64,000 nt of DNA from Marinifilum flexuosum (GTDB lineage: Bacteria > Bacteroidota > Bacteroidia > Bacteroidales > Marinifilaceae): NCBI RefSeq assembly GCF_003610555.1, contig NZ_RAPQ01000010.1, forward strand, positions 1-64,000, written 5' to 3'. The translations under genes and the position numbers were made by a program. A model generated the notes under the pieces. The model was not told the DNA's origin and ran no database searches. It worked only from the letters and a program-made list of their open reading frames with translations. The first letter of the stretch is position 1. Every line of letters begins with the position of its first letter. This document shows, one piece after another, positions 20,428-30,300 of this stretch.

Positions 20428-20874
20428 TTATCAATAGTCAAATCGATACAAATGACATCAAACAACACCAAAATAGGGGTATTTTGGATTTTTGAGCGCA
20501 TATTTAAGAAGAGGCTATCGGAAAATTGAGTTCTAAACTGATATTGCTATAATCTCAGTTACGTATTAAAATTGATACTACAAGTGATACTACTAAAAAC
20601 TAATATTTAAATGTGGAATTACCTTTAACAATTTTGATACAATATTTTTCTCTCAATAAAGGTCAAAAGTTCGATCTGCGGATGCAAATAGAACTAAATA
20701 TCTTTAAAACATCTATTTGAAAGAATAAATCCAGATAAAAAAAAAAGAATAAACACACAAAAAATCCAGTAAATTTAAGCATTCCAGAACGTCAGTGTAC
20801 GCTCAGGTGAATACCCCTCTCATAATATTTATAAATAGCTTATTTATGGCTAATTAGGAACAGTACCATAGGAG

Positions 20875-20887
20875 CCTGCAGCTCCAC
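20875..20887 (+). repeat. Left copy of tmRNA-3'-end-like direct repeat CCTGCAGCTCCAC
   Basis: The 13 bases recur exactly at 33114-33126 in the same orientation. They resemble the 3' end of bacterial tmRNA genes, which usually finish in CAGCTCCACCA and are common integration sites. No tmRNA gene body is present here, so this would at most be a remnant att-like sequence. The tmRNA likeness is from memory. Confidence 0.4.
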
Positions 20888-20892
20888 ACAAT

Positions 20893-20934
20893 ACAACAAC
20901 ACCCTCAAATCGTTTGATTTGAGGGTGTTGTTGT
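20893..20934. terminator. 19-bp perfect hairpin, possible bidirectional terminator
   Basis: ACAACAACACCCTCAAATC and GATTTGAGGGTGTTGTTGT pair without mismatch around the loop GTTT, and TTATC follows on the plus strand. It lies about 210 bases beyond the end of the beta-propeller lipoprotein gene and would end transcription of the minus-strand island. The T-run on the minus side is weak. Confidence 0.65.
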
Positions 20935-20964
20935 TTATCTAGCTGCATATTCTGAGTCAAAAGT

Positions 20965-20984
20965 AGACACCTATTCGGATACCA
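20965..20984. repeat. Left copy of 20-base direct repeat flanking the SusCD island
   Basis: AGACACCTATTCGGATACCA matches the sequence at 33044-33063 in 19 of 20 bases, in the same orientation. Weaker similarity (TCAAAA, then a few bases) continues on the 5' side of both copies. It is not inside a gene. The two copies bracket the island from the ECF sigma gene to the beta-propeller gene. Confidence 0.55.
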
Positions 20985-21143
20985 TTTTTGGAGGAAATAG
21001 GTTTCGTTTTTCATGAAAAACAGCTCATAAATTTAAGTATCGATTTATCTAATTGGCATTGGTGTACACATCAAGTATATAAAAAGGAGCAAGCACAACC
21101 TACAGTGTTCACTCCTAACAGTCATAAACTAATCTAAAAAGTC

Positions 21144-22724
21144 TTATAAAGACTTAACTGACACACACTTAACCAATCCTTTTTCTTTCGATGCCAAATA
21201 CAAGTTGTCCTTGCCATCAACTATCATTGGAATGTAGGCACAGCCTTTTACCAATTCTTCAATTCCTGCAATTAGCTTAGCTCCTTCTTTTGAGAAGATC
21301 TTTACCTGTGTAGGTTCTTTTTCAACCGTAACGACTGCACCATTTTTCAAGCTGGTTACCGATACCGGGTTACAACATCCGTGGAAAGATGTAAGTTCAC
21401 GTCCTCTTTTTCCGAATGACATCAAACTCTTACCTGTTAAGTCGAATGTCTGTACTCTGAAAGCTCCCAGGTTGGCAACTACCAATTGCTTGTTGTCATT
21501 TACTGCAAAATCAAGGATTCCACAACAAGGACGCATATCGTTGATTTTTGAAAGTAGTTTACCCGATTTGGCATCGAAAATACCTATCATTCCTTTTCGG
21601 TTGTCTGATAATAGTAATTTACCATCCATTACTTTTGCTCCTGAAGCTGTAATAATATCTGCGCATGCATAATGATTTTGCTTGTCTCCTTTGACATTGT
21701 AAACGGTACATTCAACGCCAACAGGATTCAACTGCTCCATAACTCTTCCTCTGTATTTCTTCTTCACTATCTCCACCAAAACATCCATTACATAGATATT
21801 GCTGTTCTGATCAACAGCTAAAGAAGCTGCACCACCTTTGATTTCTGCTTTGAACTCACTTACTTTTACACCTGTAGGAGAAATGGTTTGTACTCTTCCA
21901 TCTTTGGTTAAAGCACAAATATTGTTATTTGGGAAAACACCCAAGTAAACTACATCCCTTAATTCTTTACCTTTGAACTGATTATCCACCTTGTAAGCAA
22001 CATTGGATGCACTACCAACAAAATCTTCCAAAGAAACCTCAGTGTTTTTTTCTTGAGCCAGTTTATCTCTGATTTCCTTAATGGAGGTTTCATTATAAAG
22101 TGATGGATTCAGCATAGCAATCAGCTTCTCTTTCAGCTCAACGCTTGCACCACTTGCATGTGCCACCACCAAAAGTGCAGAGAAATATGACTTAGGATTA
22201 TTTTTAATGAATTCAAGCTCAATAGCTTTTCGTCTCTTATCAGCAGCCTCCATTATTTTATCAACCTCTGCACGTCTCTCTTTACTAATGTTAGGTTTGT
22301 AATTGTCAGACTGAGCCTTCTTATAAACAGAGTCTTCTTTTATTGACCTTGTTAGCTCACGAAATTTAAGCATATCCATATGCGCTGAACCACCAATTAT
22401 CTTCGTATTTCTTAAATCATTTACATTTGCTGTTAGGGTGAAAGTAGCATTCTCAGCAAATACCTGCCCGATGTATCCCTTGTCCTCATCGAACAAAGAG
22501 ATGAGATTTGGTTCAGGAAAATCACCCTTCAGAGTAAACTTCCCATCTACTACCTTGGCTGAGTAATCTTTCTTTGTTTTCTTATCCTGAATTTTAATCA
22601 ATCCTGATTTCATACCTTCAATGGTACCATTCAGAACAAATCCACCTACATTTTTCTTTGGGTTCTGCGTACAAGAAAATAATACAAGTGTTACAAATAG
22701 TAATAATAGTTGTTGGGTTCTCAT
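21144..22724 (-). CDS. DUF4369-like / six-bladed beta-propeller lipoprotein with CC pairs
   Basis: The 526-residue protein has a lipoprotein signal ending in LFSC (lipid on C18). Residues about 28-110 look like a DUF4369 beta-sandwich (LNGTIEGMKSGLIKIQD, then GKFTLKGDF), residues 120-235 are helical, and residues about 245-520 form an NHL-type beta-propeller with repeats such as GRVQTISPTG and FRVQTFDLTGKS. Vicinal cysteines occur at C400-C401 (RPCCGILDF) and C450-C451 (HGCCNPVSV). Paired cysteines in propellers can be redox-active or hold a strained disulfide, which would fit the two thioredoxin-fold genes just upstream. It is the last gene of the sigma-FecR-SusCD island, and a hairpin follows. 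Anchoring in the outer membrane or periplasm is inferred; the ligand is unknown. Confidence 0.8.
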   Translation of the reverse strand: MRTQQLLLLFVTLVLFSCTQNPKKNVGGFVLNGTIEGMKSGLIKIQDKKTKKDYSAKVVDGKFTLKGDFPEPNLISLFDEDKGYIGQVFAENATFTLTANVNDLRNTKIIGGSAHMDMLKFRELTRSIKEDSVYKKAQSDNYKPNISKERRAEVDKIMEAADKRRKAIELEFIKNNPKSYFSALLVVAHASGASVELKEKLIAMLNPSLYNETSIKEIRDKLAQEKNTEVSLEDFVGSASNVAYKVDNQFKGKELRDVVYLGVFPNNNICALTKDGRVQTISPTGVKVSEFKAEIKGGAASLAVDQNSNIYVMDVLVEIVKKKYRGRVMEQLNPVGVECTVYNVKGDKQNHYACADIITASGAKVMDGKLLLSDNRKGMIGIFDAKSGKLLSKINDMRPCCGILDFAVNDNKQLVVANLGAFRVQTFDLTGKSLMSFGKRGRELTSFHGCCNPVSVTSLKNGAVVTVEKEPTQVKIFSKEGAKLIAGIEELVKGCAYIPMIVDGKDNLYLASKEKGLVKCVSVKSL

Positions 22725-22828
22725 AATTTACTTTTCAAAAAAAGATCATAAGGCATTTCACTACCTTATGACCTTATTCATTTAAATTTATTTAGAAAGG
22801 AATAGCACCTCTACTCCCTTTTATTTGA

Positions 22829-24001
22829 TTATTCACCAAATAACTCTTTCAACTTCTCATCCAGCTTTTCGTCACGGATATTGTCTCCGGCAGCTACAAT
22901 AGTTCCATCTTTTGCTATCAAAACTGTAAAAGGAATTCCACTTACATTATAAGCCTTTGCAGCATCTCCTTTATAACCATTATAATCAACAGCATTTATC
23001 CAAGGAATATCTTCCTGTTTAGATGCTTTCAGGTATGCCTTCTCTTTTGTATCCAATGAAACTCCAAACACTTCAAATCCCTTATCATGATATTTTGAAT
23101 AAACTTTTTTCAAATGTGGAAATGAAGCTCTGCATGGTCCACACCAGCTTGCCCAAAACTCAATTAAAGTAAATTTATAATTCGGAACCACGTCGCTTAA
23201 CGAAATCTTTTTACCATCAATCGTTGTAGCAGAAACATCAGTATACTTCCTTCCTACTGCAAATTTCTTAGACTTGGCAATATTGCTCTTTCTTCTTGCA
23301 ATACTTGCCTCAACCATTTTTAGATAAGCGTTATCCTCTTCCAGTTCTTTCTTAATCTCTTCAACTACAGAGACGTATTTTTCAAAATTTCTAACACCAT
23401 ATGTGGAAGGCTCCAATGCCAGTAACTTTGTATAAGCAGGATAATCACCTTCAACAATTGTAATCTGGTGATCTGATACAATTTTTGATACTGCAGCATA
23501 TGCTTCACCAGATTTTCGTCTGGCTTCCTCTAAAGCTTTTACATCCTGTTCATCTGCACTTTGGGAATTAATGCCGGTGAATGCTTCCTCCAACACTTTT
23601 TGTCGATTTTTAACTGATTCTTTATAAGCATCAGTGTATCGATATGCATAAACCAGGTCATTACATTCACCACCTTTAAAATTTAATCTACCATTTTCTA
23701 AAGAAATCTTGTAATTAGCATTTTCCAAAATAAAAGAGCCATGTCCCCTTTTTGAAGTTCCAACCCGTACTTTAGTAGCTTCCTGTATCGAACCTGTTAC
23801 GGAAACACTTGTTCCTTCCACAGCAATTTTGGCAACTACCTGTTTGTTATAGTCTTTTAAGACGATGGTATCACCAATCATTTCTTCTGGAAAGTTTCCG
23901 CTTATTTTATAGCTACTTGCCTCTTGTTGACAAGATGCCAAAGCTGAAATGAACAGTACAAAAATCAGCAATCTTAATTTATTCAATTCTTTCATATTCA
24001 T
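22829..24001 (-). CDS. TlpA-like thioredoxin-fold lipoprotein with DUF4369 domain
   Basis: A 390-residue lipoprotein (lipobox ALASC, C24) likely to reduce or isomerise disulfides in the periplasm. An N-terminal DUF4369-like domain (SYKISGNFPEEMIGDTIVLKD, ending near residue 110) is followed by a helical linker (about 120-245). A TlpA/AhpC-TSA-type thioredoxin domain (about 250-390) contains WCGPC, with C287 and C290, and a cis-proline context at VSGIPFTVLI. The architecture is common among Bacteroidota TlpA proteins encoded beside SusC/SusD. It sits 12 bases downstream of the larger thioredoxin-fold gene and 104 bases before the propeller gene, so the three are probably one transcript. Which substrate it reduces is unknown. 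Confidence 0.9.
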   Translation of the reverse strand: MNMKELNKLRLLIFVLFISALASCQQEASSYKISGNFPEEMIGDTIVLKDYNKQVVAKIAVEGTSVSVTGSIQEATKVRVGTSKRGHGSFILENANYKISLENGRLNFKGGECNDLVYAYRYTDAYKESVKNRQKVLEEAFTGINSQSADEQDVKALEEARRKSGEAYAAVSKIVSDHQITIVEGDYPAYTKLLALEPSTYGVRNFEKYVSVVEEIKKELEEDNAYLKMVEASIARRKSNIAKSKKFAVGRKYTDVSATTIDGKKISLSDVVPNYKFTLIEFWASWCGPCRASFPHLKKVYSKYHDKGFEVFGVSLDTKEKAYLKASKQEDIPWINAVDYNGYKGDAAKAYNVSGIPFTVLIAKDGTIVAAGDNIRDEKLDEKLKELFGE

Positions 24002-24013
24002 AAATATTAATGA

Positions 24014-25828
24014 TTATTGTTTCTTTTGCATCGTCTTTATCAGATAATGGTTTGGGATTAGATTTTTAAGTTCATTAATAACTTTATCGCCAGAAGTATT
24101 CTGTTTGCTTTTGTTTACATACAGTTTTCCTTCAAGGGCTAATAAAGCCTTGGCTACCGGGTCTGCGGATTTTTTGTAAATCGCAGAAATGTATTCAGCC
24201 TTCATCACCTCCAACTGTTGTTTATAAGCCTCTATCTGTTGCTTTGCAGCTTCGTCTACATTGCCTTTGTCTTCTAAAGCCCACATTTTCTTCAGGATGT
24301 CCTTATAGGCATAAAATGTTTTCCAACCATTGTAAACGGTCCAATTGTAAAAGGATTGTTCTACTTCAAAGCTTCCATTTTCTCCTAAGGTCAAAGGATA
24401 GGTACCGGCTTCAATTATCATATCGCCCTGTAATAGCTTTTTCTTTCCATCATAAATTTCAAAACCACCCATTAATGGTGTTTGGGTGTTTCCTGATAAG
24501 GAAAATTCACCGTCTTTAATAGCTACTTTTTCTGTTTCTACTATTTTACCAATTTTCGTAGGGCTGTAGTACCATAAGTTAACCGCTAATCCATTGTATC
24601 GTTCAAAGCCTTTCCCGTTGAATGTATAATTACCTTTCTCAATAATTTGGATGCGAGTTTTAACATATTCAACTGCTTTACCCAACATTTCTGCATTCTG
24701 TCCTAGTTCTTTAGCTGATGCAAGCGCTTTATTATAATATTCCAATCCCTTTTCAAGTAGGTTGGCTTTATTATAGTGTTGCGCAATAGTTCCATAAGCC
24801 CTTGGCAGGTATTCACTTTTAGAAGCTTCTAGCTCACTTGCTAATTGAAAAACATAAGCATCAAGCACTTCATTTCTAAACAAGCGCCCAGAACACATGG
24901 TAAATACCGGATATTCTTTTAATGCTGGATCTTCATATTCATAAGCTTTTAAAAAAGCTTTGCACTTGGTAACAAATCCTTCAAAGTCGTGTGGATTATT
25001 TTTTAAATAACCATAAATTACCAAAGTTTGTTCTATTTTATCCTCCAGTTCATACCCTAAGCCTCTTGCCTCTTCAAACACTGGCGCATAAGATTCCTTA
25101 CGCCCTTTGTACTCATAAACGCGGCTAAGCATTCTGCGATAAAAATAATTTTCTATCATCTGCTTACCAAGCTTCTCCTCAAAGGCAGTTTTATTATTAA
25201 CAACCGTTTCATAAGCGAAACCATTCGCAGCACTTCCCCCAAATTTTAAAAGTAAATCAAAGGACTGCTGTGTGATTAATTCTTCCTGTGATAAAGAAGT
25301 AATATATGCCTGGAACTTTTCGTCATAGGGAAGTTTTTTATCAAATAGCTCCTGCAAATGACGAGGCATATCTTCCTTTGATATTTCTTTTTTACCACCA
25401 ATAAGATTTGCTAAATGTTTTTCTGGATCTAATGCTTCTTTTCCAAAATTTATAAAATTACCTGCGGGCATAGAGCCATTTCCCTGATGTAAAAACTCCC
25501 CCTTAGAATCGGTAAAAATGTAGGTAGGGTAAGACTTCACTCCGTACTTTTTTGCCAAGGCTACCCCTTCTCCTTTTTCAGCATCCAGCTTATAGCATAC
25601 AAAATTCTTATTATAGAAATCTCCCACATTTTCTAAAGGAAAAATATTTTTTGCCATTTGTTTACATGGCCCACACCAAGATGTATAAAAATCGATAAAA
25701 ATAATTTTATTCTCCTGTTGAGCTTTGGCCTTAACACTGGCCCAATCACCATGCTCAAACTTTATACCCTGTGTATAGGCAGAAAAACTGAGCATTAATA
25801 TTGCGAATACGCTTATTAAATTCTTCAT
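24014..25828 (-). CDS. Large thioredoxin-fold protein with C-terminal DUF4369-like domain
   Basis: The 604-residue protein has a Sec signal peptide (cut near AYTQG, residue 20) without a lipobox. A thioredoxin domain follows at residues about 22-135, with active site WCGPC (C52, C55) and cis-proline at YPTYIF. A long helical, TPR-like part spans about 145-390, and a beta-rich DUF4369-like domain spans about 395-490, then a helical tail. This is the mirror image of the neighbouring TlpA protein, which carries DUF4369 at its N-terminus. It is the first gene after susD, separated by 104 bases that contain a hairpin and T-run. A soluble periplasmic redox role is likely; a chaperone-like role for the helical part is only a guess. 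Confidence 0.88.
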   Translation of the reverse strand: MKNLISVFAILMLSFSAYTQGIKFEHGDWASVKAKAQQENKIIFIDFYTSWCGPCKQMAKNIFPLENVGDFYNKNFVCYKLDAEKGEGVALAKKYGVKSYPTYIFTDSKGEFLHQGNGSMPAGNFINFGKEALDPEKHLANLIGGKKEISKEDMPRHLQELFDKKLPYDEKFQAYITSLSQEELITQQSFDLLLKFGGSAANGFAYETVVNNKTAFEEKLGKQMIENYFYRRMLSRVYEYKGRKESYAPVFEEARGLGYELEDKIEQTLVIYGYLKNNPHDFEGFVTKCKAFLKAYEYEDPALKEYPVFTMCSGRLFRNEVLDAYVFQLASELEASKSEYLPRAYGTIAQHYNKANLLEKGLEYYNKALASAKELGQNAEMLGKAVEYVKTRIQIIEKGNYTFNGKGFERYNGLAVNLWYYSPTKIGKIVETEKVAIKDGEFSLSGNTQTPLMGGFEIYDGKKKLLQGDMIIEAGTYPLTLGENGSFEVEQSFYNWTVYNGWKTFYAYKDILKKMWALEDKGNVDEAAKQQIEAYKQQLEVMKAEYISAIYKKSADPVAKALLALEGKLYVNKSKQNTSGDKVINELKNLIPNHYLIKTMQKKQ

Positions 25829-25883
25829 ATCTGTTAATGGTTAATTGTCCCTAATCTTAGTAGGTATGCTTTATGAATCAAGG

Positions 25884-25919
25884 AAAAAACATCAGCCCCT
25901 ACTAATAAATAGGGGCTGA
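25884..25919 (-). terminator. Attenuator-like hairpin with T-run between susD and thioredoxin genes
   Basis: Read on the minus strand, TCAGCCCCTA (25919-25910) pairs with TAGGGGCTGA (25901-25892) around an 8-base loop, and a run of six T follows two bases later. It is a good intrinsic terminator directly after the susD stop codon. The downstream genes have the same orientation and no clear promoter, so it probably acts as a partial terminator that favours susCD expression. Confidence 0.7.
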
Positions 25920-25932
25920 CTGTATTCAATAT

Positions 25933-27321
25933 CTACGGATTTTGTACTAATGCAGGATTCCCTCCTATTGCTTCAACCGGTATTGGGAAAATAAACTGAT
26001 TTACATCAGTTAATGATTGCTTTAGAACTAAAGCATCAATATCTCCTTCAAAATGGTATCTAACCATATCAAACCAGCTTTCTCCTGTCTCCGAAAATAA
26101 CTCTAAGCTCTTTTCATCTTTAATATCCTTAAGTATAGTAGCTTTATCAACAAATGACTTATCAGGCATTGCTTGTCGCTGTCTTACTGCGTTTAAACTT
26201 GTAAGTGCAAGAGTTGAATTGCCACCATCTTTTCTGATTTCAGCTTCTGCATGAATCAAATACAACTCTGCCATTCGCATGTAATAATAAGTATTACCTT
26301 CTTCTGCATCATTCCTAGGATACTTAATAGTTGGCTCGAAGAAATTTGCAAAATACCTTGGATCTATATTGGCATCATCTGCTCCTGTAGAATTATTAGC
26401 TATTGTTTGTAATACACTTGATGGTTTACATCCAAAAAGAATTTTTTTCCCTTCTCCACTATCTTCATTGTTAAGTCTACCATTAGCAAAAGGAGCAAAC
26501 AAAACTTCAGCATTGTTCCACTGTTCTGCCCAAATATCGGTGTAAATACCTGTGTAAAGTTCGAAATTATCTGCGGTATTATCTATAACTGCTTTTGCAT
26601 TGCTTGCAGCAGCAGCGTATTCACCCATATACAGTTGTACTTTTCCTAACAAAGCTTGAGCAAAAGTAGAACTCACATAAAAGCGTTCTCTATTAGACGG
26701 GCCATTAGTTACTGCGAAATCTAAATCTGTAATAATTGCATCATAAACAGCTTGTACCGTGCTTCTAGGCAGATCCTGTGCACCACGTATAGGTTTTGTA
26801 CTTATTACAACCCCCAACTCAGAATTTCTGTCATAAAACTGTCCCCAGGTTCTTAGAGCATGAAAATGTGCCATAGCTCTCATGGTACGTGCTTCGGCCT
26901 GCATTTCAAGTGATCTTTCATTTGAAAGGTCAACAGCAACACCTTCTTCCAACTTTTCAATTAAAAAGTTCGCGTGATTGATGATAGAATATAACTCAAT
27001 GTAGTAATCCTTTAAAGTTGGACTATCATCCTTTATACTATTACTATTGAAATCTGCTAAATCTGGTAGAATACGGAACCTCTGCTCCTGATCGATACCT
27101 GATACCGAAAAGCCAATTGCCATATCAACAGCATTCGTACTACCTGATTCTCTATTTCGATGCAAGGTATAAACTCTGTTTAGTAATGCATTAGCTGATG
27201 CTGCATCAGTCACCACATTATCTTCTGTCAACTCATTTATCGGGATGATGTCATCTACATCACATGCATTAAACAATCCTAATAAAATGATTAATGCTAA
27301 AATATTATATTTCATTTTCAT
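25933..27321 (-). CDS. SusD/RagB-family outer-membrane lipoprotein
   Basis: This surface lipoprotein would form the lid of the SusC channel and bind the imported ligand. The start chosen (MKMKYNILALIILLGLFNAC) gives a proper lipobox with lipidated C15 and begins 4 bases after the susC stop; the open frame extends 8 codons further into susC. Typical SusD features are the N-terminal helical segment after the lipobox (DAASANALLNRVY), the TPR-like pattern with EARTMRAMAHFHALRTWG, and the C-terminal part (YYYMRMAELYLIHAEAEI, LNAVRQRQAMP, ELFSETGESWFDMVRY). At 462 residues it is of normal length. The ligand cannot be told from the sequence; the partner genes suggest peptides or another thiol-containing compound as readily as a glycan. 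Confidence 0.93.
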   Translation of the reverse strand: MKMKYNILALIILLGLFNACDVDDIIPINELTEDNVVTDAASANALLNRVYTLHRNRESGSTNAVDMAIGFSVSGIDQEQRFRILPDLADFNSNSIKDDSPTLKDYYIELYSIINHANFLIEKLEEGVAVDLSNERSLEMQAEARTMRAMAHFHALRTWGQFYDRNSELGVVISTKPIRGAQDLPRSTVQAVYDAIITDLDFAVTNGPSNRERFYVSSTFAQALLGKVQLYMGEYAAAASNAKAVIDNTADNFELYTGIYTDIWAEQWNNAEVLFAPFANGRLNNEDSGEGKKILFGCKPSSVLQTIANNSTGADDANIDPRYFANFFEPTIKYPRNDAEEGNTYYYMRMAELYLIHAEAEIRKDGGNSTLALTSLNAVRQRQAMPDKSFVDKATILKDIKDEKSLELFSETGESWFDMVRYHFEGDIDALVLKQSLTDVNQFIFPIPVEAIGGNPALVQNP

Positions 27322-27325
27322 GACT

Positions 27326-30300
27326 TTAAAAATTAAGGTTAACACCTACTGACCAAGTTTTTGCTAATGGATATGGATTAGAAGTATTTCCTCCCGAAGA
27401 AAATCCACCAACCAACTCAGGGTCGATACCCGGAAAGTCTGTTTTTGTCCACAAATTGTTGCCAGCAACAAATACATGTCCCTTTTCCACCCCAATCTTA
27501 CTTAGAACGTCTGCAGGAATGTTGTATTTTAATTGTACGTTCTTCAATCGAATGTATGATGTGCTATAAACATGCGCACTAGACATTCTGGAGTTTTGAT
27601 TAGGATCTGATAATATTGCTCGTGGATATAGTGCATTGGTATTGTTTTCTGTCCAACGGTCTAAAAATCTTCTTTCAATATTTTTATCAGGAGCTGGGAA
27701 CAAACTATTTGGAACCACAGACTCTCCACCTGCTGAAAAATTGAAGTAAGCCGATAATTCAAATCCCTTATAAGCAACATTTGTATTAAATCCACCAAAA
27801 AAATCAGTTTGTGCACTACCCAAGTAGGTTTGATCTTCACTTGTTACTTCTCCATCGTTATTAAGGTCAGCAAACTTGTAATCACCTACACCGGTACCAG
27901 CTTCCTGATAGGTATTGTCAGGAGCACCTGCATTTAAAGCGTCCAATTCTGCTTGATTCTGAATAATTCCTTCTGTCACATAACCATTTATGAAGTTGAT
28001 TTCTCTGCCAACCTCAAACCTATCTCTGGTATTATCATTTAAAGCAGTAGCAGCAAACTTGTCAAGGGAATTTTTATTTTTTGAAATATTAAAGCTGGCA
28101 GACCAAACAAGATTCTCATTACGAATAATATCTCCACCTACTTCGAATTCAAAACCTTTATTGGTTATGTCTGCAAAGTTACTGGTAAATGAAGTTGCTC
28201 CAGATTCTAATGGGTAAAGTGAAGGCATTAAGGCATCTTTTGATTTTCTATTATAAACATCAACACTACCTCTCAACCTGTTATTAAATAATCCAAAATC
28301 AACACCAAGGTTAACTTCTTCTGTTAATTCCCATTTTATTTCTGGGTTTGGTAAGGTTCCATTTAAACCAACAGCTTGATTTTGATTGTAAACAACGTCA
28401 CCAGCACCATTATTGATGCCAAAAAACTGTAAGTAGGCAAAATTTGGAATATTGTTAGATCCTGTTCGTCCCCAGCCAGTTCTTAATCTTAAATTGTTAA
28501 TTACTTCTGACGAAGATAAAAACTCCTCATTGGAAATAGCCCAACTTGCCGATGCTGACGGGAAATAAGCACGACGTTTGCTTGGAGCAAACCTTACTGA
28601 TTTATCCGTTCTGAAATTTGCAGTAAAGTAGTATCTTGAATCATAACTATAGGTTAACCTTGCAAATATTGAGTTCATACCAATTTCAATCTCCGAAGAG
28701 TTGGTTTTCACAACCTCTTCAGCAGATTTAGGGTCTGTAAGCACTTTATCATCAGGAAATCCCTGATAAAAACTATTAGTAGATACTGCCTTAGAACGAT
28801 CCCATGAGTATCCGATCATACCAGACACACTGTGATCATTAAAAGTTCTACCATAGGTAGCTGTAAGGTTTAAAATCTTATTCGTATTTACAGTATGTGC
28901 ATCAAAAAGTGTTGATTTAGGAATTGTAATGGTTCCAAAACCATCGTCGGTAATTACACCTGTTAACGATTTTGCTGGATCAAAATTACGAGTTCGGTTT
29001 CCAAATCTGGAAGCACTTAACTCCGACTTTAACTTTAAGTCTTTTATTGGTCTAACTTCTACATAAAAATTCCCAAGTGCCGTAAAATCAGTACTATTAT
29101 TGTCCTGACTACTTAATAAAGCAACTGGATTAGGAACAGAAGTTGATTGTCCAAAAATATCTACACTTTGATATCTGTTAAAAGTTCCATCTTGCTTATA
29201 AGGAGTAATATCAGGTCTTGCATTTAAGGTAGGTATAACCGAATTGGCATTTATGGTACTTGCGGAAGCATAGCCACTTTCATTAGAAGAAGAACCAATA
29301 GTAATATTTGCTCCAACGCTTGTTATGTCATTTACATTAGCATCAATACCCATACGAACATTAAATTGTTCGAAGTTCTCTTCTTTTATCAAACCTTCCT
29401 GATCTGTATAAGACAAAGACAATAACATGTTTGTTTTTTCTGTACCTCCTGTTAAAGTTGCATTGTATTGTTGTGTTAAAGCTTTGTTACGATATATTTC
29501 GTCAGCCCAATTGGTATTGGCTGTACCAAAATAATCTTCTTTTAAACTGTTATATCCTACTATTTTTGTATTAGTAGGATCCCATGGTAAAGGATCAGGT
29601 TCAGTATCAAAATTGGCCATAAATCCAAATCGTGTTAATGCGCTACTGTTAATTTGACCTTTTTCAAAAGCCTTAAATGATTCATTAAATAAGTCATTTG
29701 CAAAAGCTTTCCACTCCGTTGTATTGGCATAATCCAGAGTATTGATTGGTTCTCCAAATGTTGTACTTGCAGACAAAGAAACTTTTAGGTCTTCACCCTT
29801 TCTTCCTTTTTTGGTTTTAATCATAATCACCCCATTTGCTCCACGAGAACCATATATTGCAGTAGCCGAAGCATCTTTCAACACATCAATACTTTCAATA
29901 TCATTCGGGTTAATTGATAGCAAGGGATTTGAAACTGTCGCCAAACCTACAGGATTAGTTTGAAAAGGAACACCATCAATTACAAATAGTGGATTATTGT
30001 CTGAACCACCAAAAGGAGAAGTAATCCCTCTAATGTTAATATCTACCCCAGAACCTGGAGCACCAGCATTTTGAACCACCTGAACTCCTTTCACCAAACC
30101 ACCTAAAGCACGATCGAAACTTGCATTTGATGCAATATTATCTTCAAGTTTCTCACTACTAACAGTTGATATTGCCGAAGAAACTTCACTTCTTTTTTGA
30201 GTTCCATATCCTACAACTACCACTTCATCCAGACCTTCGGTTGATGAAAGTAAAGTAATATTTATGTATTCCTGAGAAGTCACAACAATTTCCTGAGTCT

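Larger units (their letters stand above)
19877..21143. other. 1.27-kb non-coding region: possible oriT and island left border
   Basis: No credible gene lies here. The part from about 20100 to 20490 is crowded with inverted repeats (listed separately) and is the most likely place for the oriT served by the mob genes. The part from 20875 to 20984 holds a tmRNA-3'-end-like motif, a 19-bp perfect hairpin and a 20-base motif that recurs at 33044. The stretch 20490-20870 is AT-rich and shows nothing I can name. Confidence 0.6.

Noticed and set aside
20237-20434. A 65-codon minus-strand frame upstream of the mob genes
   Set aside because: It runs through two perfect inverted repeats, has no recognisable domain and no neighbour support; the DNA-level structure explains the sequence better.
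25907-25920. GGGGCTGA as a tmRNA 5' end
   Set aside because: It is one arm of the attenuator hairpin after susD, and no further tmRNA elements follow on either strand.
27322-27345. Upstream extension of susD by eight codons
   Set aside because: It overlaps the end of susC and would place charged residues before the lipoprotein signal; the downstream ATG gives a standard lipobox.
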